DNA from: Pseudomonas capeferrum
GTDB taxonomy: Bacteria; Pseudomonadota; Gammaproteobacteria; Pseudomonadales; Pseudomonadaceae
Direction of reading: 5' to 3'
Length of the DNA: 64,000 nt
Assembly (NCBI RefSeq): GCF_000731675.1
Contig: NZ_JMIT01000001.1
Coordinates: 2,169,714 to 2,233,713, forward strand
Shown: piece by piece, positions 42,408 through 51,380 of the stretch
Layout: every line of letters starts with the position of its first letter
How positions within the stretch are numbered: position 1 is the stretch's first letter
Notes under the pieces: model-generated
What the model was told of the DNA's origin: nothing
What the model saw: only the letters and a program-made list of their open reading frames with translations
Database searches by the model: none
Program-made: the position numbers and the translations under genes

Positions 42408-43253
42408 CTATGCTGCCGCCTGGGTCCTGTACTCGACAGGGCTCAGGCCATTGAGCCTCAGCTTGATGCGGTCATGGTTGTAGTAGTGGATGTACTCATC
42501 CAAGCCCGCTTTCAATTCATCAACATTCTCAAACCGCTTGAGGTAGAAAAATTCTGACTTGAGCGTGCCGAAGAAGCTTTCCATAGCTGCATTATCTAGG
42601 CAATTGCCTTTACGAGACATGCTCTGCTTCACTCCACAACTGCGCAGTTTCTGGCGATACTGAGCCTGCTGGTACTGCCACCCCTGATCGGTGTGGAGCA
42701 CGAGTTTCGGCTTCTCCCCCAGGGTCTTGAGTGCCTTGTCGAGCATGTTCCCAACCAGGCTGTACTGTGGGCGACTGGCCGTCTCGTAGGCGATGATTTC
42801 CCCGTTATACAAATCCATCACAGGCGAAAGATAGAGCTTCTGTTGCGCCACCTTGAACTCGGTTACGTCACTCACCCATTTCTGGTTGGGGCGCTGGGCG
42901 ACGAAATTACGCTCCAGCAGATTCATCGCTATCTTGCCGACAGTACCTCGGTACGACCGATATTTCTTGGGTCGCACCAGTGACTTCAGACCCAGCCCAG
43001 TCATCAGTTTCTCAACGACCTTCTTGTTGACTAGCGGCCCCTCTTTTCTGATTGCTAGTGCAACGCGCCGATACCCGTAACGCCCCTTCTCTTTGTGATA
43101 GACCTGCCGAATTCTCTCTTTAAGCTCCGCGTATTTATCCGGCTTCTGTTGGCTCTGTACCTGGTAGTAAAAAGTGCTGCGAGCCAGTCCGATCAGCCGC
43201 AGCAGGTCAGGCAAAGGGAATCTACGTTTGAGTTTGGAAACGATCAGGACTTT
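42408..43253 (-). CDS. IS150-group transposase OrfB (DDE integrase domain)
   Basis: Catalytic half of the transposase, read in the -1 frame relative to OrfA. It contains the HTH_21-like segment (YGYRRVALAIRKEG) and rve-type integrase core with the DDE triad: D in SDVTEF, D in HTDQGWQY, and E in ESFFGTLKSE. There is no good independent start (only TTG at 43214), so it is probably made as an OrfAB fusion by slippage at the A-run 43251-43255; the 5' end given here is that site. The frame is intact. Confidence 0.9.
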   Translation of the reverse strand, partial: KVLIVSKLKRRFPLPDLLRLIGLARSTFYYQVQSQQKPDKYAELKERIRQVYHKEKGRYGYRRVALAIRKEGPLVNKKVVEKLMTGLGLKSLVRPKKYRSYRGTVGKIAMNLLERNFVAQRPNQKWVSDVTEFKVAQQKLYLSPVMDLYNGEIIAYETASRPQYSLVGNMLDKALKTLGEKPKLVLHTDQGWQYQQAQYRQKLRSCGVKQSMSRKGNCLDNAAMESFFGTLKSEFFYLKRFENVDELKAGLDEYIHYYNHDRIKLRLNGLSPVEYRTQAAA

Positions 43254-43762
43254 TTCGCCGGTATTCGTTCCTTTTCCTCGCGCAGAGCCTTGAGCTCCTT
43301 TAGGACAGCGTTCTCCATGCGCAGATACTCAAGCTCAGCCATCAGCTGGTCTCTGGGCTTTTGCGAATCGTCGGTATCTGTGGGCTTTGCTGGTTTAATC
43401 TTCTTCAACACTTTAATCGGCTTTTTCTGGCGGATGACAGGGGCTACAGGGCTACCACTGTAGTACTGCCGCTGCCAGTTGCCTATCTGCGAGGACTGGC
43501 CGAGGCCAAAATGCGCAGCGGTTTGGCGAAGAGAGAGACGATGCTCGTGCATGTGGCTCAGCACTTGGCGCTTGAAGTCGTCGTCATAGCGCTGCCCGTG
43601 CGAGCGCGGACTAAGGCTGGACTTGCTCTGATAGCTGGAGACCCACCGGCGCAGCAGACTGACGTCGATACCGAAACGCTGGGCTACTTTTCGGAAGCCA
43701 TCGCTACCATCTAGGTAGGCTGAGATGGCTGTGAGTTTGAACTGCTCTGTGTATTTGCCCAT
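43244..43762 (-). CDS. IS150-group transposase OrfA (DNA-binding)
   Basis: 172-residue protein with two helix-turn-helix segments (about 14-45, KLTAISAYLDGSDGFRKVAQ; about 65-110), then a Lys-rich linker and a leucine-zipper-like C-terminus (LMAELEYLRMENAVLKELKAL). Length matches IS150 OrfA. The ATG at 43762 lies 26 bases inside the right inverted repeat. The last codons overlap OrfB at an A5G slippage site (43250-43255). Confidence 0.9.
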   Translation of the reverse strand: MGKYTEQFKLTAISAYLDGSDGFRKVAQRFGIDVSLLRRWVSSYQSKSSLSPRSHGQRYDDDFKRQVLSHMHEHRLSLRQTAAHFGLGQSSQIGNWQRQYYSGSPVAPVIRQKKPIKVLKKIKPAKPTDTDDSQKPRDQLMAELEYLRMENAVLKELKALREEKERIPAKKS

Positions 43763-44111
43763 CGGTCCCCCCAAGGGTTGGATTTTTTGTCCAACTTCTT
43801 GGGGGCAGTCCATCTGTTTCGGGCCAGTTTTGCCTGAAGCATTGGCGCGCGGCGCCTTTGGTGCTCGCCTCGATATCGCGTCGTACAAACAAGGGGTCGC
43901 GCGCCTATTTAACAGGACTCATTGGCCCGAAACAGATGTGGGAGCGGGCTTGCCCCGCGAAGCGCCGCGCGGGCGGCGCTCGATCTCATAGGCGCTGCAA
44001 ATTTTTCGACATGCACCTAATCATCAAAAATTCTGACAACAATCGTCTTCCATCATCAACCAAAACGGGCATAAATTCCCTACCGCCTCCCAGCACCAAC
44101 GGTAGCCCCCA

Positions 44112-47036
44112 ATGCCCAGCCTAAACCCAGCCACCCCTGCCCTGGCCACCCTGATCCAGCGCTCCGCCCTGCCCAGCCCCTCGCTAAGCGAAGCCCAGGC
44201 GCAAGCCTTGCTGCAGACGCATTACAACCTGGCTGGCAACCTGACGTCGCTGGGCAGCCAGCAGGACCTGAACTTCCGCCTGGATTCCCCCCAAGGCCGT
44301 TTCGTACTCAAGGCCTGCCACGGCAGCTACGCCCAGGTCGAACTGGAAGCCCAGCACGCCGCCTTGGCCTACCTGCGTGAACAGGGCTTGCCCGTACCCG
44401 CAGTACGCCCCGCACAAACCGGCCAAGCGCTGCTGGCACTGGACATCGCCGGCCAACCACTGCGCGTACGCCTGCTCGACTACATCGACGGCCAGCCGCT
44501 GACCCGCCTCAAACACATGCCGCCACGCCTGATGGCCGAACTGGGCGGGCTCTGCGCACGGCTGGACAAAGCCCTGGCCGACTTTGACCACCCAGGCCTG
44601 AGCCGCACCCTGCAGTGGGACCCGCAGCACGCCCAGGCACTGATCCAGCACCTGCTACCAGTGCTACAGGACGCAGGCCACCGCGCCCGTGTCGAGCAAG
44701 CCACCCAGCTGGCCGCTGCGCACCTGGCGCCGCTGGCCGACCAACTGCCCTGCCAGGCCGTGCACCTGGACGTGACCGACGACAACGCCGTGTGGGCCCG
44801 CGATGGCGAGCGCCAGTGGCAATTGCAGGGCGTGATCGACTTCGGTGACCTGCTGCGCACCTGGCGCATCGCCGACCTGTCGGTGACCTGCGCTGCGCTG
44901 CTGCACCATGCCGAAGGCGACCCGCTGCGCATTCTGCCGGCGGTACGTGCCTACCAGGCGCTCAACCCACTGAGCGAGGCCGAACTGCGGGCCCTGTGGC
45001 CGTTGGTACTCAACCGCGCCGCGGTACTGGTGTTGAGCAGCGAGCAACAGCTCGCCGTAGCGCCGGGCAACCAGTACATCCGCAACAACATCGCGCATGA
45101 ATGGGAAATCTTCGACACCGCTACCGCCGTGCCTTTCGCGTTGATGGAGGCGGCTATCCTGCAAGCGGCCAATCTTCAACCCGGCAAGCCCGAGCTGGCC
45201 GGTTGTGCACCCCTGTTGCCCGAACTGGTCGGCCAGCCGGTCGCACGCCTCGACCTGGGCGTGCTCAGCCCGCACTGCGAAGCGGGCAACTGGGAGCAGC
45301 CAGGCTTCGATCAGCACCTGCTGGCCGCACAACCGACCCCGGCGAGCACGCTGCATGGCCAGTATCGCCTGTCACAAACCCATATCGACCGCCCCGAAGA
45401 ACCTGCCACCTGCGCGCTGGGTGTGGAGTTGCAGGTGCCGAACGGCACCCTGCTGCAGGCACCCGAGGCCGGCACTTGGCAGCGTCATGGCGATGGCCGC
45501 GGCTGCCTGCACACGCCGCATTGGGCCTTGTGGCTCACGGGTCTGGAAGATGCCCCGGTGGATGGCCAAGCCGTAGCAAAAGGTCAACCACTGGGTAGCA
45601 GCCATGGCGTGCTCAGCGTTCAGCTGTGCCTGGATAACGCTACCCGCCCTCCCTTCTTCGCCACGCCCTCCCAGGCCGCAGCCTGGCTGGCGCTATGCCC
45701 GTCGCCTGCCGCGCTGCTGGGCGTTGACTGCGACGCCGAAGCGCTGCCCGACCCGCAGGCGCTGCTGGCACGCCGCGACGCAAGCTTCGCCCGCTCGCAG
45801 AAGCACTACTACGCGCAACCGCCGCATGTCGAACGCGGCTGGCGCAATTACCTGATCGACATGCAGGGCCGTTCGTACCTGGACATGCTCAACAACGTTG
45901 CCGTGCTTGGCCATGGCCACCCACGCATGGTGGCCGAGTCAGCGCGGCAATGGTCGCTGCTCAACACCAACTCGCGCTTCCATTACGCCGCCATCGCCGA
46001 GTTTTCCGAACGCCTGCTCAAACTGGCGCCGGAAGGCTTCGACCGGGTGTTTCTGGTCAACAGCGGCACCGAGGCCAACGACCTGGCCATCCGTCTGGCC
46101 TGGGCCTACAGCGGCGGGCGCGACCTGCTCAGCGTGCTGGAGGCCTACCACGGCTGGTCGGTGGCCACCGATGCCATATCAACGTCCATCGCCGATAACC
46201 CGCAGGCACTGGAGACCCGGCCAGACTGGGTGCACCCGGTCGAGGCGCCGAACACCTTCCGTGGGCGTTTTCGCGGTGCCGACAGCGCCGCCGACTACCT
46301 GCGTGACGTCGATGCCAAGCTGGCCGACCTCGATGGCCGTGGCCGTCAGCTGGCTGGCATCATTTGCGAGCCGGTGTACGGCAATGCCGGCGGCATCTCG
46401 CTGCCTGCGGGCTATCTGGCCGACGCCTATGCCAAGGTGCGCGCCCGGGGCGGCGTGTGCATCGCCGACGAAGTGCAGGTCGGTTATGGCCGGCTGGGCG
46501 AGTACTTCTGGGGCTTTGAGGAACAAGGCGTGGTGCCCGACATCATCACCATGGCCAAGGGCATGGGCAACGGCCAGCCGCTGGGCGTGGTGATCACCCG
46601 GCGTGAGATAGCCGAGGCGCTGGAGGCGCAGGGCTACTTCTTCTCGTCGGCGGGGGGTAGCCCGGTCAGTTGCCGCATCGGCATGGCGGTGCTGGACGTG
46701 ATGCAGGAGGAAGGGCTGTGGGACAACGCCCGCGACACCGGGCGCTATTTCAAGGCACGCTTGCAGGCATTGGTCGACAAGCACCCGCTCGCCGGCGCAG
46801 CGCATGGCTCGGGCTTCTACCTGGGCCTGGAGCTGGTGCGCGACCGGCAGACGCTGGAGCCGGCGACCGAGGAGACCCTGCTGCTGTGCGATCGCCTGCG
46901 TGAGCTGGGCATCTTCATGCAACCGACCGGCGACTACCTGAACATCCTCAAGATCAAACCGCCGATGTGTACCACTCAGGCGAGTGTGGACTACTTTGTC
47001 GACAGCGTTGACCGTATCCTGTCGGAAGACTTGTAG
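44112..47036 (+). CDS. Kinase-like / M23-like / class III aminotransferase fusion
   Basis: A 974-residue three-part protein. Residues about 30-330 form an aminoglycoside-phosphotransferase/choline-kinase-like domain with the catalytic VHLDVTDDNAVW loop and IDFGD metal motif. Residues about 380-530 resemble a degenerate M23/lysostaphin-like beta domain without the zinc HxH pair. Residues about 560-970 are a PLP class III aminotransferase with NSGTEANDLAIRL, IADEVQVGYGR and Schiff-base K816 (MAKGMGNG). The last part resembles the ethanolamine-phosphate/phosphohydroxylysine phospho-lyase branch. A two-step route (phosphorylate an amino alcohol, then lyase) is plausible. The REP/IS element lies directly upstream. 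Confidence 0.85.
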   Translation: MPSLNPATPALATLIQRSALPSPSLSEAQAQALLQTHYNLAGNLTSLGSQQDLNFRLDSPQGRFVLKACHGSYAQVELEAQHAALAYLREQGLPVPAVRPAQTGQALLALDIAGQPLRVRLLDYIDGQPLTRLKHMPPRLMAELGGLCARLDKALADFDHPGLSRTLQWDPQHAQALIQHLLPVLQDAGHRARVEQATQLAAAHLAPLADQLPCQAVHLDVTDDNAVWARDGERQWQLQGVIDFGDLLRTWRIADLSVTCAALLHHAEGDPLRILPAVRAYQALNPLSEAELRALWPLVLNRAAVLVLSSEQQLAVAPGNQYIRNNIAHEWEIFDTATAVPFALMEAAILQAANLQPGKPELAGCAPLLPELVGQPVARLDLGVLSPHCEAGNWEQPGFDQHLLAAQPTPASTLHGQYRLSQTHIDRPEEPATCALGVELQVPNGTLLQAPEAGTWQRHGDGRGCLHTPHWALWLTGLEDAPVDGQAVAKGQPLGSSHGVLSVQLCLDNATRPPFFATPSQAAAWLALCPSPAALLGVDCDAEALPDPQALLARRDASFARSQKHYYAQPPHVERGWRNYLIDMQGRSYLDMLNNVAVLGHGHPRMVAESARQWSLLNTNSRFHYAAIAEFSERLLKLAPEGFDRVFLVNSGTEANDLAIRLAWAYSGGRDLLSVLEAYHGWSVATDAISTSIADNPQALETRPDWVHPVEAPNTFRGRFRGADSAADYLRDVDAKLADLDGRGRQLAGIICEPVYGNAGGISLPAGYLADAYAKVRARGGVCIADEVQVGYGRLGEYFWGFEEQGVVPDIITMAKGMGNGQPLGVVITRREIAEALEAQGYFFSSAGGSPVSCRIGMAVLDVMQEEGLWDNARDTGRYFKARLQALVDKHPLAGAAHGSGFYLGLELVRDRQTLEPATEETLLLCDRLRELGIFMQPTGDYLNILKIKPPMCTTQASVDYFVDSVDRILSEDL

Positions 47037-47058
47037 CCCGCCAAGGAGGGGTCTGACG

Positions 47059-47964
47059 ATGGCCTTTACCAGCGACTCTCTTGCAGTCTTTCTGGCGGTA
47101 CTGGAGGCAGGGTCGTTTTCTGCAGCCGCACGCAAGCTGGGGCGCGTGCCTTCGGCCGTGAGCATGGCCATCGCCCAGCTGGAAGCAGAACTTGACCTGG
47201 CCCTGTTCGACCGTGCCACACGCAAAGCCTTGCCGACCAGCGCAGCACTGGCGCTCGAACCGCAGGCCAGGCAGGTGATCTGCCAGCTCAACTTGTTGGA
47301 CGCCCAGGCCCTGCAACTGCACAAGGGGCTGGAAAAACGCCTGACCATCGCCATGGCGCCCGAGCTGCAAACCGGCCGCTGGAGCCAGCCCCTGGAAACC
47401 CTCGCGCAGGAATTCCCCAGCCTTGAGATCGAAGTACGTTCGGCCACCCAAGCCGAAGCCATACGCTTGCTGCACGACGGCAGCGTGCAGTTGGCCCTGG
47501 TATTCGAACGGCCCGGGATCGATGAGCGCGAGTCGTTTCTTGAAGCCGGCAGCCAACTGCTGGTGGCCGTTGCTTCACCGCGCCACCCCGCCGGGCGCAA
47601 CAACGGCACGCCGCTGCCGGAAGAGGCATTCGCCGAGCAACGGCAAATCATCGTGGCCTCCGGCAAAGCCACCGGCTCCGACCCGCGCATGGTGCTGTCG
47701 CGGCGGATCTGGCTGACCGACAGCTACCTGGCGACGCTGGACCTGGTGCAATCCGGCCTGGGTTGGGCCTACCTGCCGCAGCCGCTGGTTGAGCCGTTGA
47801 TTGCCTCGGGCGCATTGGCCGAGGTGCGCTTCGACAACATGGCCAGCCGGTTACGCTTGTGGGTCGACATCATCTGGGTCAAACCGCGGCCCTTGGGCCT
47901 GGGCGCGCGGCGCTATCTGGAGGTCATGCGCCAACTGTTCGAAAAAGAGCCGCCCAGGGCCTGA
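47059..47964 (+). CDS. LysR-family transcriptional regulator
   Basis: 301-residue LTTR. The N-terminal winged HTH (about 5-64; FLAVLEAGSFSAAARKLGRVPSAVSMAIAQLE) is followed by a LysR substrate-binding domain (about 90-295). The ATG at 47059 has AAGGAGGGG upstream; it follows the fusion gene by 22 bases, so the two may be cotranscribed and the regulator may control that pathway. The inducer is unknown. It is convergent with kdpE with only 15 bases between stops. Confidence 0.92.
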   Translation: MAFTSDSLAVFLAVLEAGSFSAAARKLGRVPSAVSMAIAQLEAELDLALFDRATRKALPTSAALALEPQARQVICQLNLLDAQALQLHKGLEKRLTIAMAPELQTGRWSQPLETLAQEFPSLEIEVRSATQAEAIRLLHDGSVQLALVFERPGIDERESFLEAGSQLLVAVASPRHPAGRNNGTPLPEEAFAEQRQIIVASGKATGSDPRMVLSRRIWLTDSYLATLDLVQSGLGWAYLPQPLVEPLIASGALAEVRFDNMASRLRLWVDIIWVKPRPLGLGARRYLEVMRQLFEKEPPRA

Positions 47965-47979
47965 TGCCACCTCGCCCGC

Positions 47980-48675
47980 TCACGAGCCTGGCGCTACCAG
48001 CCTGTAGCCTACCCCCGCCTCGGTGATGATGAACCGCGGCGCCATTGGGTCATCCCCGAGCTTCTGGCGCAGATGCCCGACCACGATGCGCAGGTAGTGG
48101 GTATCGTCGACATGAGTCGGCCCCCAGATGTCCTTGAGCAACTGCTGCTGGGTAATCACCCGGCCCGGGTGCCCGGCCAACTGGGCCAGCAGCGCATACT
48201 CCTTGCGCGTCAACGCGACCTCCACGCCCTCCAAGGTCACCCGGCGGAAGGCGAAGTCCACGGTCAACGGCCCGAAACTGGCGGCCACCTCACCGCCACC
48301 GGCCTGCGGCACCTGGCGCAACAGGGCACGCACCCGCGCCAGAAACTCCTGAATGCCAAACGGTTTGGTCACATAGTCATTGGCCCCGCCGTCCAGTGCA
48401 TCGACCTTCTGCACCTCGCTGGCACGCACCGACAGCACCAGCACCGGCACCGCGCTCCATTCGCGCAACTCACTCAGCACCTGCTGGCCGTCCATGTCCG
48501 GCAGGCCGAGGTCGAGCACCACCAGGTCGGGTTTACCCAATGCGGCTTGCGCCAGGCCCTCGCCGCCGGTGGCAGCCTCGAGCACCTTGTAGCCTTGGGA
48601 CGTCAGGCTGATACGCAAGAACTTGCGGATCTGCGGCTCGTCGTCGATGACCAAAAGGGTGGCGGGCTGGCTCAT
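47980..48675 (-). CDS. kdpE: KDP operon response regulator KdpE
   Basis: 231-residue OmpR-type response regulator for high-affinity potassium uptake. The receiver domain has D11-D12, phospho-acceptor D55 (LVVLDLGLPD) and K in YVTKPF; the winged-helix DNA-binding domain spans about 130-228 (TRKEYALLAQLAGHPGRVITQQQLLKDIWG). The ATG at 48675 overlaps the kdpD stop (ATGA). Its likely target is the kdpF upstream region at about 55893-55915. Confidence 0.95.
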   Translation of the reverse strand: MSQPATLLVIDDEPQIRKFLRISLTSQGYKVLEAATGGEGLAQAALGKPDLVVLDLGLPDMDGQQVLSELREWSAVPVLVLSVRASEVQKVDALDGGANDYVTKPFGIQEFLARVRALLRQVPQAGGGEVAASFGPLTVDFAFRRVTLEGVEVALTRKEYALLAQLAGHPGRVITQQQLLKDIWGPTHVDDTHYLRIVVGHLRQKLGDDPMAPRFIITEAGVGYRLVAPGS

Positions 48676-51326
48676 GGGGTTTCGCTTTCGGCTTCGGGTT
48701 GAGGGGGCAGCGGCAAGCATAGAGTGATGCCGGTGCCCTGGCCATCGATGCCGTCACCCACCAGGATCTGCCCACCATGGGCGCCAATCATGCCCTGGCA
48801 GATGGCCAGGCCCAGGCCGGTGCCCTGCCCGCCTCGATCTCCACGGGCGGCGGTGTAGAACATGTCGAAAATCTTCTCCCGCTCCGCCAGGGGGATGCCG
48901 GGGCCCTGGTCGCGCACGGCCATGTGCAATTGTGCGTCCACCACCGACACCTGCAGCTCCAGCCGACCGTTGGCCGGGGAGAAGCGTGCGGCGTTCTCCA
49001 GCACATTGACCAGCGCCTGCTCGATCAATGCCGCATGGACAAACAGCAACGGCAACTCGGTCGGCACCAAGGTGTGCACGCGCAATGGCGCCAGCACCAC
49101 ACGCAGGCGGTTGAGCGCGCTGCCGACGATGTCTACGGGGGCTACCCAGTCACGGGCAAGCTTGAGGCCGCCGTGGCCCAGGCGGGTCATGTCGAGCAAG
49201 TTCTGGATGTAGCGGTCCAGGCGCTCGGCCTCGTCGCGCGTGCCTTCCAGCAGTTCGCGCCGGTCTTGTTCGGGGATCGCCTCGCCCAGCGCCAGCAAGC
49301 TGTCGATACTGCCGCGCATGGCGGTCAGCGGCGTGCGCAGGTCGTGGGACACCGACGCAAGCAAGGCGCTGCGCAGCTGTTCGGTTTCGCCGTGCAGGCG
49401 CGCGGCCTCCAGCTGTTCGGCCAGCCGCGCGCGGGCCAGCGCCTGGGCCAGCGGCTGGCCCAGGGCCGTGAGCAGGCGCCGGCGCGGGTCGCTGAGCGGG
49501 TCGCCAGTGCGCGAGCGCACGCCGAGCAGGGCTAGCGGCTGATCCTCCACCGCCAAGGGCCACCACCACCAGCGGCCATTGGGCAAGGTATCGCTGCCCT
49601 GGCCCGCTGCCTGACCGTGTTGCCAGGCCCAGTCGGCAGCGGCCCGTTCGTTGTCGCTCAGGGCGTGGGCTTCGCCACTGGCCACGCGCAACAGGCCCTC
49701 GGCATCACGTTCGAGCAAGCACACGTGCAGGTCCTGCCAGCCGTCCAGGTGCTGGCCGGCGGCCTTGAACACTGCCTGGCGGTCGGTGGCGACGGTCAGC
49801 CGACGCGACAGGTCGAGCAGCTGGCTGGTTTGTGCCTGGGTTTCGCGCAGTGCCTGCAGTTGGCGGCGCTGACGGGCTGCCAGGTTACCCGTGAGGGCGG
49901 CCATGAGCAGAAAGAACACCAGGGTTAGCACGTCTTCTTCGCGCTGGATGCTGAAGGAGAAATTCGGCGGGATGAACAAGAAGTCGTACGTCAGGAACGA
50001 CAACGCCGCACACGCCAGCGCCGGCCCCAGGCTGCTGCGCACCGCCACCAGCAACACTGCAGCAAGAAACACCAAGGAGATATTAGGCAGCGCCAGCACG
50101 CTCGACACCGCCCAAGCCAGGCCGGCCGCCATGACGGTGGCTAGCAGGGCCAGCAGATAATGCCGCCACACCCACACACGCTTGACCGCCGAGCGGGCCG
50201 GTTGCGGCTGGGCATCGCGGTCGAGCACGTTGATTTCCAGCCCATGGCTTTCGCGCAATAGCCGCGCCGCAACCCCCGCCCCCAACAGGCGTCGACGCAG
50301 GCGATCGCGCGACTGCCCCACCAGCACCAGGCTGGCCCGGCGTTCGAGCGCATGCTGAATCAACGTGCGCGCCACTTCGCCGGCCCGCAACAGCACCACT
50401 TCGCCCCCCAGGCGCTCGGCCAGTTGCTGCGCAGCCTGCAAGCGCTGACGCGCCGCCTCGTCACGCAGGCGACCGTTGTCCACGTGCACCAGGCTCCAGG
50501 GTAAGTGACGGCGCTGAGCCACCCGGCTGGCATGGCGCACCAGGCGTTCGGCCTGGTCGTCGCCATCGACGCCAACCAACAGCCGCCCGCGCAAGGCAGG
50601 GGCTTCCTGGCCGCGCTGGCGATAGCCGTGGGCCAGGTCGGCATCGACCTGGGCGGCGGCCGTCTGCATGGCCAGTTCACGCAGGGCGGTCAGGTTGGTC
50701 TGCGAGAAGTACGCATCGATGGCCGCCCGCGCCTGCTCCGGCACGTACACCTTGCCTTCGCGCAGGCGTTCGAGCAGCTCGCGGGGCGGCAGGTCGATCA
50801 GTACCAGTTCGAAAGCTTCCTGCAGCACCCAGTCCGGCAGGGTTTCACGCACCTGCACGCCGGTGATGTCGCGGACCTTGTCGTTGAGGCTCTCCAGGTG
50901 TTGCACGTTGACGGTGGTGTAGACGTCGATGCCGGCGGCGAGCAGTTCCTGCACGTCCTGCCAGCGCTTGGCATGGCGGCTGCCGGGTGCGTTGGTGTGC
51001 GCCAGCTCGTCAACCAGGGCCAGGGCTGGCGCCGCGCTGAGCAGGCCGTCCAGGTCCATTTCTTCAAGCGTGACGCCGCGGTAATCGCTGCGCAGCAGTG
51101 GCTGCTGGGGCATGCCGCCGAGCAGCGCTTCGGTTTCGGCGCGGCCGTGGGTCTCGACCACCCCGGCCAGCACCTGCACGCCCTGGCGTTGCTGGGTGTG
51201 GGCGGCTTGCAGCATGGCGTAGGTCTTGCCCACCCCGGGTGCGGCGCCGAGAAACACCTTCAGCCTGCCGCGCCCAGCGCGCGGCAGGTTGGCCAACAGC
51301 GCGTCTGCGCGGGCGGAATCACTCAT
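48672..51326 (-). CDS. kdpD: Sensor histidine kinase KdpD
   Basis: Membrane sensor kinase of K+ limitation and turgor (884 residues; E. coli 894). Order: N-terminal KdpD domain with Walker A GAAPGVGKT (about 27-35), a USP-like domain (about 250-370), four transmembrane helices (about 395-495), a GAF domain, then HisKA with phospho-His in SVSHDLRTPLTAM (about 665) and HATPase with GLGLAICQGMIGAHGG. It lies 54 bases after kdpC on the - strand. Confidence 0.95.
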   Translation of the reverse strand: MSDSARADALLANLPRAGRGRLKVFLGAAPGVGKTYAMLQAAHTQQRQGVQVLAGVVETHGRAETEALLGGMPQQPLLRSDYRGVTLEEMDLDGLLSAAPALALVDELAHTNAPGSRHAKRWQDVQELLAAGIDVYTTVNVQHLESLNDKVRDITGVQVRETLPDWVLQEAFELVLIDLPPRELLERLREGKVYVPEQARAAIDAYFSQTNLTALRELAMQTAAAQVDADLAHGYRQRGQEAPALRGRLLVGVDGDDQAERLVRHASRVAQRRHLPWSLVHVDNGRLRDEAARQRLQAAQQLAERLGGEVVLLRAGEVARTLIQHALERRASLVLVGQSRDRLRRRLLGAGVAARLLRESHGLEINVLDRDAQPQPARSAVKRVWVWRHYLLALLATVMAAGLAWAVSSVLALPNISLVFLAAVLLVAVRSSLGPALACAALSFLTYDFLFIPPNFSFSIQREEDVLTLVFFLLMAALTGNLAARQRRQLQALRETQAQTSQLLDLSRRLTVATDRQAVFKAAGQHLDGWQDLHVCLLERDAEGLLRVASGEAHALSDNERAAADWAWQHGQAAGQGSDTLPNGRWWWWPLAVEDQPLALLGVRSRTGDPLSDPRRRLLTALGQPLAQALARARLAEQLEAARLHGETEQLRSALLASVSHDLRTPLTAMRGSIDSLLALGEAIPEQDRRELLEGTRDEAERLDRYIQNLLDMTRLGHGGLKLARDWVAPVDIVGSALNRLRVVLAPLRVHTLVPTELPLLFVHAALIEQALVNVLENAARFSPANGRLELQVSVVDAQLHMAVRDQGPGIPLAEREKIFDMFYTAARGDRGGQGTGLGLAICQGMIGAHGGQILVGDGIDGQGTGITLCLPLPPQPEAESETP

Positions 51327-51380
51327 GTGTCATCCTTCAATAATGCGGCGATCGTTGGGCCTGCGTTGCAGGCCCCCGTC

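Larger units (their letters stand above)
42380..43812 (-). mobile_element. IS3-family (IS150-group) insertion sequence, 1433 bp
   Basis: A complete insertion sequence. The terminal inverted repeats are 25 bases with one mismatch (42380-42404 and 43788-43812; outer end TGGACTGCCCCCAA). It is flanked by a 4-base direct duplication TCTG (42376-42379 and 43813-43816). Two overlapping transposase frames on the - strand and the size near IS150's 1.44 kb support the IS150 group. It sits inside the left arm of the REP-derived element. Confidence 0.93.
42298..44014. mobile_element. REP-derived inverted-repeat element split by an IS
   Basis: Without the IS and its target duplication, this is a 280-base element with very long inverted ends. 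The left arm (42314-42379 plus 43817-43826) and right arm (43923-43998) are 76 of 76 bases complementary. They contain the REP core (GCGGGGCAAGCCCGCTCCCACA). Outside these, GCATGTCG (42298-42305) is again inverted at 44007-44014 after an 8-base mismatched stretch. The central loop is 96 bases (43827-43922) and holds no gene. It resembles a REP doublet or MITE. No clear flanking target duplication was seen. Confidence 0.85.

Noticed and set aside
42408-43214. Independent start of IS OrfB at TTG 43214
   Set aside because: There is no ribosome site, and the preceding A5G slippage site with -1 frame relation fits the normal frameshift expression of this IS family.
42298-44014. CRISPR-like repeat array
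   Set aside because: The repeats are one inverted pair interrupted by an IS; there are no regularly spaced direct repeats or cas genes.
43858-44124. Short + strand frame in the REP element and before the fusion gene
   Set aside because: It runs through repeat sequence and has no ribosome site or recognisable product.
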